A DNA stretch of 64,000 bases, taken from NCBI RefSeq assembly GCF_000340885.1, contig NC_020291.1, positions 2,417,001-2,481,000 on the forward strand. Reading direction: 5' to 3'. Under the pieces are notes generated by a model. It worked only from the letters and a program-made list of their open reading frames with translations. It had not been told where the DNA came from and ran no database searches. The position numbers and the translations under genes are program-made. This DNA comes from Clostridium saccharoperbutylacetonicum N1-4(HMT). GTDB taxonomy: Bacteria; Bacillota; Clostridia; Clostridiales; Clostridiaceae. Below are positions 49,333 through 59,998 of this stretch, in pieces. Position 1 is the stretch's first letter; every line of letters starts with the position of its first letter.

Positions 49333-50220
49333 ATGTTTAAAGGAATTTATACGCCATTAGTCACACTTTTCGATGAAAATGGTAACATTGACAAGAATAA
49401 TTTAAAAATTTTAATCGAAAAATTAATTGATGATGGTGTAGATGGGATTGTAATACTGGGGTCCGTTGGAGAATTTTTTAATATTTCTTCTTTAGAAGAT
49501 AAAAAGGATTATATCCAGTTTGTATCTAAGGTTGTAAAGGGAAGAGTAAAATTAATAATTGGAACAGGTAGCAATAATATAGAAGAGGTTATTGAACTTA
49601 ATAATTATTCTAATGATTTAAAAGCTGATGGCGTTTTAATTATAACTCCATATTTCTTTGGGCTAGATGAAAATTATATGTATGAATATTACTCAAAAAT
49701 AGCGCAAAATACGAAATTACCTATTATAATTTATAATTTTCCTGCTAAGACATCTATAAATCTATCATATGATTTAATACTTAGACTAGCAAACGAATTT
49801 AATAATATTGTTGGTATTAAGGATACTACCGATTCTATGAGTAATGTTAGAAGATTTGTACAAAAGATTAAGAAAGTCCGTAAAGATTTTTGTGTGATTT
49901 CTGGGTTCGATGAATATTTGTTACCTAACCTATTATCTGGTGGTGATGGTATCATAGGAGGCCTAACCAATATAAATGCAAAATTATTTACAGATGCTTA
50001 TAAAGCTTTTTTAGATAAAGATTTTGAAAAATTGTTGATTTATCAAGATAAAATTAATAATATGACTGAACTATATGACTTAACTAATCCATTTATCGTA
50101 GGACTTAAAGAAGCTGTTAAGGTCTCTCTAAAATTGGATATAAACACAACTATTAGAAATTATGATATTAAAATCGATGAAGAAATTAGAGGGAAAATAA
50201 AAAAACTTGTGCAAAGTTAA
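49333..50220 (+). CDS. DHDPS/KDG-aldolase family enzyme (2-keto-3-deoxy sugar acid aldolase)
   Basis: A 295-residue TIM-barrel class I aldolase. Features are GSVGEFFN in place of the GTTGE motif, the catalytic Tyr in IIYNFPAKT and the Schiff-base Lys in NIVGIKDTTDSM. Members include dihydrodipicolinate synthase, N-acetylneuraminate lyase and 2-keto-3-deoxy-gluconate/pentonate aldolases. Being next to an IlvD/Edd sugar-acid dehydratase under an IclR regulator argues for the last group, yielding pyruvate plus an aldehyde. GAGGAGGAATTTT precedes the ATG. Confidence 0.85.
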   Translation: MFKGIYTPLVTLFDENGNIDKNNLKILIEKLIDDGVDGIVILGSVGEFFNISSLEDKKDYIQFVSKVVKGRVKLIIGTGSNNIEEVIELNNYSNDLKADGVLIITPYFFGLDENYMYEYYSKIAQNTKLPIIIYNFPAKTSINLSYDLILRLANEFNNIVGIKDTTDSMSNVRRFVQKIKKVRKDFCVISGFDEYLLPNLLSGGDGIIGGLTNINAKLFTDAYKAFLDKDFEKLLIYQDKINNMTELYDLTNPFIVGLKEAVKVSLKLDINTTIRNYDIKIDEEIRGKIKKLVQS

Positions 50221-50280
50221 ATAAAGGTTGTAATTATATTTCAAAGTTAAAAAAATTTTATTTATGAAAGGAGCTTTTTA

Positions 50281-52017
50281 ATGTTAGATAAATCTATAAT
50301 ACAAAAAAGTACCTCAGAACGTAAGCTGTGGTCACAATTTGATTCTCTACAAATGGGAATGGATTGGGATGAAGAAGATATTAAAAAACCTCAAATTCTT
50401 ATTGATGATGTATTTGGTGATAGCCATCCAGGAAGTTCTCATCTTATTGGATTGACAAATCAAGTAAGCATTGGTGTGTATGAAAAGGGAGGACGCCCAG
50501 GGCAATTTCATGTTACTGATATTTGCGATGGATGTGCGCAAGGGCATGATGGTATGAATTTTGTATTAGCTTCGAGAGAGGTTATTGCAGATATGGTAGA
50601 AATTCATAGCTCATTTGTTTCTTGGGATGGGATGGTTTTGATTTCTTCTTGTGATAAATCAATTCCTGCTCATCTTAAGGCGGCAGCTCGTAAGGCTATA
50701 CCAACTATATTTGTTCCAGGTGGAAGTATGAGACCAGCACCAGATATGTCAACATCAATTAAGGCTGGAGATATTTCATTAAGAGAAAAGAAAAAAGATG
50801 CCATAACGGCTGAAGAAGTTCGTGATTTTAAGTTAACTGGTTGTCCATCTGTCGGAGCTTGTCAATTTCTTGGTACTGCAAGTACTATGCAATGTATGGC
50901 TGAAGCTCTAGGTTTGGCATTACCCGGAAGTGCACTTATTCCTGCTACAATGAGAGATATAACAGCTATGGCTAGAAAAGCTGGAAGGCAAATTATGAAT
51001 TTAGTTAAGGCTAAAATTACTACAAAGGATATACTTACTCCAGAAGCATTTTATAATGCAATTGTTGTACATGCAGCTATAGGTGGTTCAACTAATGTTA
51101 TGTTGCATCTCCCTGCCATTGCTTATGAATTAGGTATAGAATTAAAACCAGAGCTATTTGATGAGATTAATCATAAGATTCCACATATAGGAAACATATA
51201 CCCTAGTGGGGAATATCCAACTGAAGCTTTTTGGTTTGCTGGTGGAATTCCTATGGTTCAATGGTTATTAAAGGATTATTTATATTTAGATGTATTAACA
51301 GTAACAGGTAAGACTTTAAAAGAAAATCTTGAAGATATAAAGAAGGATGGTTTTTTTCAAAGAATAGAAGGATATCTCCGTAATTATGGATTAAGCCGTG
51401 AACAGTTGATAAAGCCAGTTGAAACAACAAAGGAAATGGGATCTATTGCAGTTCTTAAAGGAAATTTAGCTCCAGAGGGTGCAGTTATTAAATATGCAGC
51501 AGTATCAGAAAATATGATGTATCATGTAGGAGCTGCAAGAGTTTTCAATTCTGAAGAAGAATGCCATAAAGCTATAATTGAAGATAAAATTAATCCTGGA
51601 GAAATATTGATTATCAGATATGAGGGACCTAGGGGGTCTGGGATGCCAGAAATGCTTATGACAACAGAAGCCATAGTATGTGATAGTAGATTAAATGGAT
51701 CAACAGTTTTATTGACGGATGGGCGTTTTTCAGGGGCAACGAGGGGACCATGTGTTGGGCACATATCACCTGAAGCAGCAACAGGAGGACCAATAGCGTT
51801 AGTAGAAGATGGAGATTTAATCGAACTTGATATAAAGGAACGTAAGCTTAATATTGTTGGAATAAAGGGGAAAACATATACATCTGAAGATGTTGAAAAA
51901 ATATTGGCAGAACGAAAAGCAAACTGGATACCTTACAAAATAGAAAAAAGAAAAGGAGTATTTGGACGATATACAAAGTATGCTGTATCAGCCATGAAAG
52001 GCGCTTATTTAGAGTAA
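50281..52017 (+). CDS. IlvD/Edd-family sugar-acid dehydratase
   Basis: A 578-residue iron-sulfur dehydratase. Cluster and magnesium-site cysteines appear in [23 protein letters not shown] and [16 protein letters not shown]. The C-terminal [31 protein letters not shown] is also typical. Length and N-terminus ([16 protein letters not shown]) match aldonate dehydratases (xylonate, arabinonate or gluconate) better than branched-chain IlvD. It would convert an aldonate to its 2-keto-3-deoxy form for the aldolase just upstream. No sugar dehydrogenase or lactonase lies in the window, so the source of the aldonate is open. AAGGAGC precedes the ATG. Confidence 0.85.
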   Translation: MLDKSIIQKSTSERKLWSQFDSLQMGMDWDEEDIKKPQILIDDVFGDSHPGSSHLIGLTNQVSIGVYEKGGRPGQFHVTDICDGCAQGHDGMNFVLASREVIADMVEIHSSFVSWDGMVLISSCDKSIPAHLKAAARKAIPTIFVPGGSMRPAPDMSTSIKAGDISLREKKKDAITAEEVRDFKLTGCPSVGACQFLGTASTMQCMAEALGLALPGSALIPATMRDITAMARKAGRQIMNLVKAKITTKDILTPEAFYNAIVVHAAIGGSTNVMLHLPAIAYELGIELKPELFDEINHKIPHIGNIYPSGEYPTEAFWFAGGIPMVQWLLKDYLYLDVLTVTGKTLKENLEDIKKDGFFQRIEGYLRNYGLSREQLIKPVETTKEMGSIAVLKGNLAPEGAVIKYAAVSENMMYHVGAARVFNSEEECHKAIIEDKINPGEILIIRYEGPRGSGMPEMLMTTEAIVCDSRLNGSTVLLTDGRFSGATRGPCVGHISPEAATGGPIALVEDGDLIELDIKERKLNIVGIKGKTYTSEDVEKILAERKANWIPYKIEKRKGVFGRYTKYAVSAMKGAYLE

Positions 52018-52121
52018 GGCGTATTATAAACATTCTGTAAACGATTAGCTTTGTAGACCTTGTTAATTTTTATGATTTAGATAAAAAGACATATGAATAA
52101 ATAGTCAAAGGAGAGAAGTTT

Positions 52122-53777
52122 ATGGCTAAAATTAAAAATCCAATATTAAGAGGATTTAATCCAGATCCAAGTATTTGTAGAGTTGGTGAAGACTATTATA
52201 TTGCAGTATCAACTTTTGAATGGTTTCCTGGAGTGCAAATTTATCATTCTAAAGATTTGATTAACTGGAATTTAGTAGCACGGCCTCTAAATAGAATTTC
52301 ACAACTAGATATGAAAGGAAGTGCTGACTCAGGTGGTGTTTGGGCGCCATGTTTAAGTTATAGTGATAATAAATTTTGGTTAATATACACAGATGTAAAA
52401 GTTACAAAGGGAATTTGGAAAGATTGCTATAATTATTTGGTTACCTGTGAAACTGTTGATGGAGAGTGGAGTGAACCAATTAATCTAAATGGATCAGGTT
52501 TTGATCCATCTCTATTCCATGATAAAAATGGTAAAAAGTATTTGCTGAATATGCTATTTGATAATAGAGTATATAATCATAGATTTGCGGGGATTGTAAT
52601 GCAGGAATATTCTCCACAAGAGGAAAAATTAATTGGGGAACCTAAACTAATTTTTAAGGGTACAGAGCTTAAGTTAACAGAAGGACCTCATTTATACCAA
52701 ATTGGTGATTATTATTATCTTTTAACAGCTGAAGGTGGTACAAAATATGAGCATGCAGCAACAATAGCACGTTCTAAAAATATAGAAGGTCCTTATGAAG
52801 TACATCCTAATAATCCAATTCTTACGGCATTGGATAAGCCTATGAACGAATTGCAAAAGTGTGGACATGCATCTATTGTACACACTCATATTGATGAATG
52901 GTATTTAGTTCATTTAACTGGAAGGCCACTACCATCAGATGAAATTCCTAGTGCTGAAGTAAGAGGATATGATAAAGAAACAGGAAAACCACTTCCACAT
53001 ACAGCACCAAGGGGATATTGTCCACTTGGAAGAGAAACAGCTATCCAAAAACTTGAATGGATAGATGGCTGGCCATATGTAGTAGGTGGAAAAGAAGGTG
53101 CAATAGAAATCGATGCACCTAATATTGAGGAAGTAAAATGGGAAGCTAGTTATCAAGAATTAGATCATTTTGACAGTGATAAATTAAACATTAATTTTCA
53201 ATCATTACGTATTCCGTTAACTGAGAATATTATGTCTTTAAGAGAAAAGCCAGGGAATATGCGATTATACGGAAAAGAATCATTAATATCCAAATTTACT
53301 CAGGCTTTAGTTGCGAGAAGATGGCAGTCTTTTAATTTTGATGCAGCTACAAGTGTGTCTTTTAATCCAGATACTTTCCAACAAGCAGCAGGGCTTGTAT
53401 GCTACTACAACACAGAGAACTGGACAACAATTGATGTTACATGGAATGAAGAAAAAGGTAGAGTAATTGATATTATTTCTTGTGATAACTTTGAATTTTC
53501 ACAACCATTATCTCAAAATATGATTCAAGTACCAGAAAATGTTGAATATGTACACTTAAAAGTAGAAGTTAGAGTCGAAGAGTATAAGTTCTTTTATTCC
53601 TTTGATGGATCAGAATGGAATGAGATACCTATAAGTTTTGAATCTAAAAAATTATCAGATGATTATGTAGGTGGAGGAGCCTGCTTTACAGGAGCATTTG
53701 TAGGAATGCACTGTCAAGATGTTAGTGGAAAAAATAAATACGCAGATTTTGATTATTTTATGTATAAAGAATTGTAA
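52122..53777 (+). CDS. Glycoside hydrolase family 43 beta-xylosidase / alpha-L-arabinofuranosidase
   Basis: A 551-residue cytoplasmic five-bladed propeller enzyme. The catalytic base Asp is in [29 protein letters not shown], the pKa-modulating Asp in [11 protein letters not shown] and the acid Glu in [22 protein letters not shown]. The C-terminal beta-sandwich (about residues 345-550) is the usual partner domain of family 43 xylosidases. With no signal peptide it acts on imported xylo-oligosaccharides, presumably brought in by the GPH symporter next door. AAGGAGAGAAG precedes the ATG. Confidence 0.94.
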   Translation: MAKIKNPILRGFNPDPSICRVGEDYYIAVSTFEWFPGVQIYHSKDLINWNLVARPLNRISQLDMKGSADSGGVWAPCLSYSDNKFWLIYTDVKVTKGIWKDCYNYLVTCETVDGEWSEPINLNGSGFDPSLFHDKNGKKYLLNMLFDNRVYNHRFAGIVMQEYSPQEEKLIGEPKLIFKGTELKLTEGPHLYQIGDYYYLLTAEGGTKYEHAATIARSKNIEGPYEVHPNNPILTALDKPMNELQKCGHASIVHTHIDEWYLVHLTGRPLPSDEIPSAEVRGYDKETGKPLPHTAPRGYCPLGRETAIQKLEWIDGWPYVVGGKEGAIEIDAPNIEEVKWEASYQELDHFDSDKLNINFQSLRIPLTENIMSLREKPGNMRLYGKESLISKFTQALVARRWQSFNFDAATSVSFNPDTFQQAAGLVCYYNTENWTTIDVTWNEEKGRVIDIISCDNFEFSQPLSQNMIQVPENVEYVHLKVEVRVEEYKFFYSFDGSEWNEIPISFESKKLSDDYVGGGACFTGAFVGMHCQDVSGKNKYADFDYFMYKEL

Positions 53778-53878
53778 TTACTTCAATTGTTTATGTTGTT
53801 ATTTGTTATGATTATTGGTATTTGTAAATGAAAGAGAAAAACATAAGTACACAAATTGAAAATTGTTATAAAAATAAT

Positions 53879-53898
53879 GCTTGCGGAATTCCGCAAGC
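53879..53898. promoter_or_regulatory. Perfect 20-bp palindrome between GH43 and symporter genes
   Basis: GCTTGCGGAATTCCGCAAGC is unusually GC-rich for this DNA. With no T-run it is more likely an operator or an mRNA-processing hairpin than a terminator. Confidence 0.5.
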
Positions 53899-54010
53899 AG
53901 ATATATAAATATCGATCATTATATGGATATTTATATAAAATATGATAAATATTACAAAGAAATATGAAGCTTAGAAACAATTTTATGAATTAAAAATGGA
54001 GGAGATTCAA

Positions 54011-55387
54011 ATGAACATTAGTCAAGCAACATCTAAAGTATCTGAAAAAATTACTTTAAAAGAAAAAATGGGTTATGCAACAGGAGATTTAGCTTGTAAT
54101 TTTATTTATCAAACAGTAAGTAGTTTCTTATTATTCTTCTATACAGACGTTTTTGGGATTTCTGCAGTAGCAGCAGGATTTATGTTTCTAATTGTGAGGA
54201 TGATTGATGCTGTAATGGATCCACTTATTGGAACAATAGTTGATAAAACCAATACTAAATATGGTAGATTTCGTCCATACCTATTATATGGTGCATTTCC
54301 ATTTGCAGGGGTAGCAATCCTATGTTTTACAACACCAGGATTTTCTGATCCTATGAAATTAGTATATGCTTATATTACATATACTTTGCTATCAATAACA
54401 TATTCAGTGGTTAATATTCCTTATGCAGCTCTAACTTCAGCGATTACTCAAGATAATAAGGAAGTTGTTAGTTTAACTTCTGTTAGAATGCTATTTTCTA
54501 ATATTGGAGGATTAATTGTTTCTTTTGGGGTTCCACTTTTAGCAGGAATATTTACAAATGCAACAGGAAAAACAAGTACAGGATGGCAAATTACTATGTC
54601 AATAATGGGAGTTTTAGGAGCTCTTTTATTAATCTATTGCTTCATGAATACAAAAGAGCGTGTTCAAATTAATCATTCTGAAGAAGCAAAAATTAATGTT
54701 AAAGATATTTTTATCCAATTAAAATCAAATCGTCCCTTAGTAATAATATGTCTTTTCTTTATTCTTAATTTTGGTGTTAATTCAATTGTCAATTCTGTTG
54801 GAATTTATTATGTTACTTATAATGTTGCAAGACCAGATTTAGTAAAATGGTATGGTTTAATGGGAACTTTACCTGCATTAATTCTTATGCCATTAATGCC
54901 AACAATGTATAAATTGATGGGGAAGAAAAAGTTACTATTTACTGCTTTATCGTTAAAGGCAATTGGCTTAATAGCGTTATTCCTTGTTCCACCTACAATG
55001 GTTCAACTTGTATTTGCAGGACGATTAATTGCAGCATTAGGAACTATAACTGCAGGCGCTTTTACATGGGCATTAATTCCTGAAACTATCGATTATGGTC
55101 AATATAAGACAGGTAAACGTGCAAGTGGTGTAATATATGCGTTAGTTGGATTCTTCTTCAAGTTCGGTATGGCAATTGGTGGAATTGTACCAGGCTTAAT
55201 CTTGGCGAATTTTGGTTATGTGGCTAATCAGGCACAAACTGCAACAGCATTGCATGGAATTTTGCTTACAATGACTGTTATTCCAGTAATATTTGTAATA
55301 ATAGAACTTGCTGCAATATTCTTCTACAACTTGGATGAAAAAGAGCATAAAAGAGTACTTAGTGAATTAAATAACGCAGGAATGTAG
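54011..55387 (+). CDS. GPH-family (xyloside/glycoside:cation) symporter
   Basis: A 458-residue protein with twelve membrane helices. The signatures KMGYATGDLACNFIYQ and MIDAVMDPLIGTIVDKTNTKYGRFRPYLLYGA are those of glycoside-pentoside-hexuronide symporters such as XynB/XylP. GFFFKFGMAIGGIVPG is the matching late motif. The ATG at 54011 is preferred because GGAGGAG is 8 bp upstream; an ATG at 53996 precedes that ribosome site. It imports xylosides for the GH43 enzyme. Confidence 0.92.
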   Translation: MNISQATSKVSEKITLKEKMGYATGDLACNFIYQTVSSFLLFFYTDVFGISAVAAGFMFLIVRMIDAVMDPLIGTIVDKTNTKYGRFRPYLLYGAFPFAGVAILCFTTPGFSDPMKLVYAYITYTLLSITYSVVNIPYAALTSAITQDNKEVVSLTSVRMLFSNIGGLIVSFGVPLLAGIFTNATGKTSTGWQITMSIMGVLGALLLIYCFMNTKERVQINHSEEAKINVKDIFIQLKSNRPLVIICLFFILNFGVNSIVNSVGIYYVTYNVARPDLVKWYGLMGTLPALILMPLMPTMYKLMGKKKLLFTALSLKAIGLIALFLVPPTMVQLVFAGRLIAALGTITAGAFTWALIPETIDYGQYKTGKRASGVIYALVGFFFKFGMAIGGIVPGLILANFGYVANQAQTATALHGILLTMTVIPVIFVIIELAAIFFYNLDEKEHKRVLSELNNAGM

Positions 55388-55557
55388 TTCTAAAATGCAT
55401 TAAAGTATCTTGTTTGTGAATTAATATAAATAAAGAAAAATATAAGTTTGTATTTATTCTAGGATATTTTTAAGTTGAGAAACATTGAATATTACTGATA
55501 CTGTGAAAAATATCATAAATAAATGTTAGCTTTAATAAAATCTTAGATATAATTGAT

Positions 55558-55600
55558 GCAAAGCTTACCATATAAGATATGGTGAGCTTTGCTATTTTAA
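55558..55600 (+). terminator. Terminator after the xyloside symporter
   Basis: GCAAAGCTTACCATAT pairs with ATATGGTGAGCTTTGC (one G-T pair, AAG loop), followed by TATTTTA. The surrounding 55388-55754 gap contains no other gene. Confidence 0.82.
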
Positions 55601-55754
55601 CTAAACCCAGATTTTTCTTTGAGTTCTTACGGATAACATTGGGAAGTTAAAAGTAATCATATCATCAATAAGAGAGGAGAACTTAAAATTAACTAAAGAA
55701 CTTTATATGTATACTATGATAAAATATGTATAGTGGTAAGAATGGAGGGAGAAT

Positions 55755-56624
55755 ATGAATAATAAAGAGGGAAAAAATAAATTTGAATTAGCATTAACTA
55801 TAGCATTAAAATTACCAGGAGTGAAAGTAAATAGGGCTAGTTTTTTAAAAAAAGAACTACGTAATTATGTTTCAAAAGAAAAAATTAATCAAGCTATTAA
55901 ATCAAATACAATAGAAGCAGAAATTGATTTACATGTATTGGATAAGGTAGCAAAAAAAATAATAAGTAAAAGAACGACTCAAACAGCAAGAACTTCTTTT
56001 TTTGCAGGATTACTGGGTGGATTTGCTATGGCGGCAACTATACCAGCAGATACATTGCAATTTTTTAGAGTAGCACTTAAAATTGCACAGGAATTAGCAT
56101 ATTTATATGGATTTGAAGATTTATGGATAGATGATAATGCTGATAGTGAAAAAGTCAGAAAAGAATTAATACTTTTTTTAGGAGCAATGTTTGGGGTCGG
56201 TGGTGCAAATGCTACATTAAGATTGATTTCAACTAATATAGCAAAGCAAGAATTAAAAAAACTACCAAGGCAAGTATTAATTAGGAATATATATTTACCT
56301 GTAATAAAGAAAATAGCGGAGACAATAGGTTTAAAGATGACAAAAGACACCTTTACCAAAGGTGGAACTAAAGCTATACCTCTTTTAGGTGGTGTAATTT
56401 CTGGAGGTTTAACATATATATCTATGAAGTCTATGGGGAATAGATTAAGGCTAGCATTAGAAAGTTCAGTTGATAAAAATTATACAAGAGAAGATTTGAA
56501 AAATGATATTCAAGATTTAGAAAGAGTTACTGGAGAAACTATAGATATTCAATATGAAGCTGTAGAGAGTGAATCTAATGATGTAATTGAAGAAGCATCT
56601 ATAGAAAAGGAAGAAGGCTTTTGA
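55755..56624 (+). CDS. EcsC-family protein
   Basis: A 289-residue protein whose central part is the EcsC domain: SFFAGLLGGFAMAATIPADTLQFFRVALKIAQELAYLYGFEDLW, with two further hydrophobic glycine-rich stretches (LFLGAMFGVGGANATLRL; KAIPLLGGVISGGLTYISMKSMG). The N-terminus is basic and the C-terminus acidic (ESESNDVIEEASIEKEEGF). EcsC proteins are found with ABC exporters and secretion genes, but their molecular role is unknown. GGAGGGAGAAT precedes the ATG. It is followed after 34 bp by a P-loop protein, probably in one transcript. Confidence 0.85.
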   Translation: MNNKEGKNKFELALTIALKLPGVKVNRASFLKKELRNYVSKEKINQAIKSNTIEAEIDLHVLDKVAKKIISKRTTQTARTSFFAGLLGGFAMAATIPADTLQFFRVALKIAQELAYLYGFEDLWIDDNADSEKVRKELILFLGAMFGVGGANATLRLISTNIAKQELKKLPRQVLIRNIYLPVIKKIAETIGLKMTKDTFTKGGTKAIPLLGGVISGGLTYISMKSMGNRLRLALESSVDKNYTREDLKNDIQDLERVTGETIDIQYEAVESESNDVIEEASIEKEEGF

Positions 56625-56658
56625 GAGAATTAAATTTAGATATAGGAGGCATTTTTAA

Positions 56659-57474
56659 TTGAAAAATAAGTTGTTTATAATAGAAGGATTACCTTGTACT
56701 GGTAAAAGCACAACAGGAAAATTTGTATCAGACTTTCTTTTAAAAGAAGGACATGCTGCTTTATACTTTGACGAAGGTAATTTAGAACATCCAGCAGATT
56801 ATGAATTTCATGCATTTATGACAAGTAATGATTTGCAAATATTGAGTGATGAGGAATTACAACAAGTTAAAAATATTGGAGTTGAAGAAAATTCAGGTTT
56901 AGTTATACCACTTTCTAAGATAAGTGGAGAGTTATTTGATAAAATAATTCCTTTTAAAATATATGATTGTTTACCATGGGAAATAGAAAAAACAGTAATG
57001 CTAAATTATTGGGCTGAATTTGTAAAGCAGGCATATAAGGAAGATAAAATTTATGTTTTTAACTGCTGTTTTTTACAGAATCCATTATGTGAAATGATGA
57101 TGAGATTTAATTATACTTATGAAAAGATTAAAGAATACATAATAAATATTTATGAAAATATAAAGGACTTAAATCCTGTAGTGATTTATTTGAAAAATTC
57201 TAAAGTAAAAGAAAGAGTTGCTGAAATTGCTATAGAACGAGATGATGACTGGCTGAAAAGTGTTATTGAGTATCATACTTCGCAAGGTTATGGAAAGGCA
57301 AATGGTTTAAAAGGTTTTGATGGATATATTACATGTCTTGAAGAAAGACAAAAGTTAGAATTAAAAATTTTAGAACAACTAAGTATTGATAAAATTATTA
57401 TTGATACACCTTTTGAAAATTGGGAAAGAACTCATAATAAAATTAGAGAATTAATTAAAGCGTTGGACGATTAA
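56659..57474 (+). CDS. P-loop NTPase, kinase-like protein of unknown substrate
   Basis: A 271-residue cytoplasmic protein. The Walker A motif is IIEGLPCTGKSTTGKF at the extreme N-terminus, followed by an acidic segment YFDEGNLEHPADYEFHAF. No standard nucleotide kinase lid or base-binding motif is evident. The middle CCFLQNPLCEMMMRFNYTYEKIKEYI and the later VIYLKNSKVKERV (NKLEE-like) are typical of thymidylate-kinase-like P-loop proteins from Firmicutes. The TTG start follows AGGAGG at 8 bp. It is probably co-transcribed with the EcsC gene. Confidence 0.78.
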   Translation: MKNKLFIIEGLPCTGKSTTGKFVSDFLLKEGHAALYFDEGNLEHPADYEFHAFMTSNDLQILSDEELQQVKNIGVEENSGLVIPLSKISGELFDKIIPFKIYDCLPWEIEKTVMLNYWAEFVKQAYKEDKIYVFNCCFLQNPLCEMMMRFNYTYEKIKEYIINIYENIKDLNPVVIYLKNSKVKERVAEIAIERDDDWLKSVIEYHTSQGYGKANGLKGFDGYITCLEERQKLELKILEQLSIDKIIIDTPFENWERTHNKIRELIKALDD

Positions 57475-57505
57475 TAAAAAAATATAATTACAGTATTAAA
57501 TATAA

Positions 57506-57551
57506 ACTGTACCCTTTGTTATATTATAATTTCAAAAGGTACAGTTTTGTT
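57506..57551. terminator. Bidirectional terminator between the P-loop and beta-helix genes
   Basis: AAACTGTACCCTTTG pairs with CAAAAGGTACAGTTT, followed by TGTTTAAT on the plus strand and A/T-rich sequence on the other. It separates convergent genes. Confidence 0.8.
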
Positions 57552-57574
57552 TAATCAAATTTTAGTACTTGAGT

Positions 57575-58750
57575 TTATTTCCAAGTATTATTATTGGTTG
57601 TACAATTTTCTAATGTTACGTTATTGCTATTATCTAATAAATAATCAAATTTATTATTACTAATTTCTGAATCTCTTACTGTTATTGTACTATTACTATT
57701 TCCTAAATAATCTGTAGTCTTAAAGAAATATTTATTATCCTTATCATAGTCTTGAGTTGTTGATTTTGTGTTATTTCGTATAATACATTTATTTAACAAT
57801 ACATTTGAGTTATCTGTTGCTTCAAGAAAACTCCAACTAAAATTATTATTATCAGCAAATTCACATTTTTCAAAGGTAACTTCTTTTGCGTTAGATACTG
57901 CAACTATATTGCTGAAAGCTTCGTGATTGACTATTTTATTATTTGTAAATTTAATAGCTTCAGAGTTTGAAATATCAATTGCCCTTAAGGAGCAATGATC
58001 TATTTTACAATTTGATGCTGTAAGTCTTTTAACAGAGTTTAAACTAATACCTATACTTCCACATCCATATAATTCTGAATTTTCTATAGAAATATCATTA
58101 CTATTATTGAAGTTAAGTACACCCGCATTACATTCATATGGTTCAGGTGTGTGACCTGCAATTATATTTTTTATAGAAACATTATTAACATTTGTAAATT
58201 TCATTATATTAGCATAGCGAGGAGATACTTTTATTTCTGTAGTTCCTGAACCAGTACCTTCAATAGTTAAATTATGAAGGTTTTTTATGTTTAATTCTTT
58301 TCCATCATAAACGTTTTCCCATACAACAGAATTATCTGAGTTATTATTTTGTTGAATAGTTGATAAATTATATACTCCTGGTTTTAACAAGATTCTTTTA
58401 TTTGATCCTATGGCATTAACAAATTCCTGGGAAGTTCCAACAGTAACTTCAGTAATTTGTTCTTTAGAAGTATTGTTATTGGCTGTTCCAGTTGGCTGAA
58501 TTATAGTTCCATCAGGACCTAATTTATAATTATCAATAGTTACATCATGAACCATATACCCATCGGAATTAAAATAATACCATTTACCATTTATTTGAGT
58601 CCATCCTGTGGCCCATGGAGTATCGATTGAATACCACCAGCCTTTACTGTCTTTTTTCCAAGAAGCATTAGCACCAATTGGATTTAGCATAAATACAGAA
58701 GTCATAATTAATAATGAAGAAACTATTTTTGTTAATTTCATTTTTATCAT
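57575..58750 (-). CDS. Secreted right-handed beta-helix protein with choline-binding-type wall repeats
   Basis: A 391-residue exported protein. The signal peptide (MKLTKIVSSLLIMTSVFMLNPIGANA) is followed by two aromatic wall-binding repeats (WKKDSKGWWYSIDTPWATGW and TQINGKWYYFNSDGYMVHD), a polar linker and a parallel beta-helix. Coils recur about every 22-24 residues (NNVSIKNIIAGH, NDISIENSELYGCG, KRLTASNCKIDHC, EAIKFTNNKIVNHE, KEVTFEKCEFADN). Beta-helix proteins often bind or cut polysaccharides, and no catalytic residues can be named. The ATG at 58750 is preferred because GGGGTG is 7 bp away; a GTG at 58759 is possible. Confidence 0.87.
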   Translation of the reverse strand: MIKMKLTKIVSSLLIMTSVFMLNPIGANASWKKDSKGWWYSIDTPWATGWTQINGKWYYFNSDGYMVHDVTIDNYKLGPDGTIIQPTGTANNNTSKEQITEVTVGTSQEFVNAIGSNKRILLKPGVYNLSTIQQNNNSDNSVVWENVYDGKELNIKNLHNLTIEGTGSGTTEIKVSPRYANIMKFTNVNNVSIKNIIAGHTPEPYECNAGVLNFNNSNDISIENSELYGCGSIGISLNSVKRLTASNCKIDHCSLRAIDISNSEAIKFTNNKIVNHEAFSNIVAVSNAKEVTFEKCEFADNNNFSWSFLEATDNSNVLLNKCIIRNNTKSTTQDYDKDNKYFFKTTDYLGNSNSTITVRDSEISNNKFDYLLDNSNNVTLENCTTNNNTWK

Positions 58751-58759
58751 CTCATACAC

Positions 58760-59197
58760 CCCTAAAAATTATTTTTTTATAGTTTAATTTTACCATTAAA
58801 AATATTCCTTTGAGAATATTGGTTGATAAATAATTTGGATTATATGGATATTTAAGAAAAAATATCAAAATAATAATTAATATAATCCTGCAAAGCAATT
58901 ATTTTTGTATGAACTAGCATAAGTAATAAGTATATAGGAGATGTAAAGAAGATTGGAAAAGGGGCAACAACATGAAGTATAGTAAGATAATTTGTGAATA
59001 AAGTAAAAATATATATAAAAATTAGTATAAAAACTATAATTTATATGGTTTTAAAATAACTGGAAAATTGGTAATATAATGAAAACGATATAAAGTGATT
59101 AATAAAAGGGGTAATATTCAAGTAGTATGTAGATAAGTTGCAAGAAATATTAAAATTGTAAAGTAACTAAATGGTACAATGAAAGGGGAATCATTTA
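58760..59197. other. Intergenic region upstream of the xylanase gene
   Basis: Divergent promoter region, AT-rich. TGAAAACGATATAA at 59080-59093 resembles the left half of a CcpA catabolite-response element. No gene or RNA structure is recognised. Confidence 0.4.
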
Positions 59198-59839
59198 ATG
59201 AAAAAAAGAGGATTAAAATTATTTCTAGCATCTTTAATGTGCTGTACGCTTGCACTATCTGTTGTAAACGTCAACACAAATGCAGCTACTACAGATTATT
59301 GGCAAAATTGGACTGATGGAGGCGGGACAGTAAATTCAAACAATTTATCTGGTGGACAATTTAGTGTTGACTGGAAAAATTGTGGGAATTTTGTTGTTGG
59401 TAAAGGATGGAACTATGGTTCATATACTAGAGTTGTAAATTATAATGCTGGAGATTTTTCACCATCAGGTAATGGGTATCTATCTTTGTATGGATGGACA
59501 AGAAACTCACTTATAGAATATTATGTTGTTGATAACTGGGGAAGTTATAGACCTACTGGTACTTATATGGGTACTACAAATAGCGATGGAGGCACCTACG
59601 ATATTTATAAAACTATGAGATATAATCAACCTTCAATTGACGGTTACTCAACATTTCCACAATTCTGGAGTGTTCGTCAATCTAAGAGATCTACTGGTAC
59701 TAATAATGCTATTACTATGAAAAATCATGCTGATGCATGGGGAAGTAAAGGTATGGCACTTGGATCTAGTTGGGCTTACCAAGTGGTAGCAGTAGAAGGA
59801 TATCAAAGCAGTGGACATGCCAATGTAAACGTTTGGTAA
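59198..59839 (+). CDS. xynA: Secreted endo-1,4-beta-xylanase, glycoside hydrolase family 11
   Basis: A 213-residue enzyme with a 30-residue signal peptide (ending NTNAA) and a single family 11 jelly-roll domain, without carbohydrate-binding modules. The nucleophile Glu is in [18 protein letters not shown] and the acid/base Glu in [13 protein letters not shown]. The thumb region is [16 protein letters not shown]. It cuts xylan outside the cell; products could be taken up by the symporter at 54 kb and cut by the GH43 enzyme. AAGGGGAATCATTTA precedes the ATG. Confidence 0.96.
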   Translation: MKKRGLKLFLASLMCCTLALSVVNVNTNAATTDYWQNWTDGGGTVNSNNLSGGQFSVDWKNCGNFVVGKGWNYGSYTRVVNYNAGDFSPSGNGYLSLYGWTRNSLIEYYVVDNWGSYRPTGTYMGTTNSDGGTYDIYKTMRYNQPSIDGYSTFPQFWSVRQSKRSTGTNNAITMKNHADAWGSKGMALGSSWAYQVVAVEGYQSSGHANVNVW

Positions 59840-59998
59840 TTTTGTTTGATTAAAGGTTTATATAAAATGATATTTAAATCTTAGACCAATATAAATAATG
59901 CTTATCTACATATTACTTAAATATTACCTGTAAGGAAATTAATCATCTTAAAATTTATTCAAAGTTATAATTTTTTACATTAGTTGGGAGATATATCA

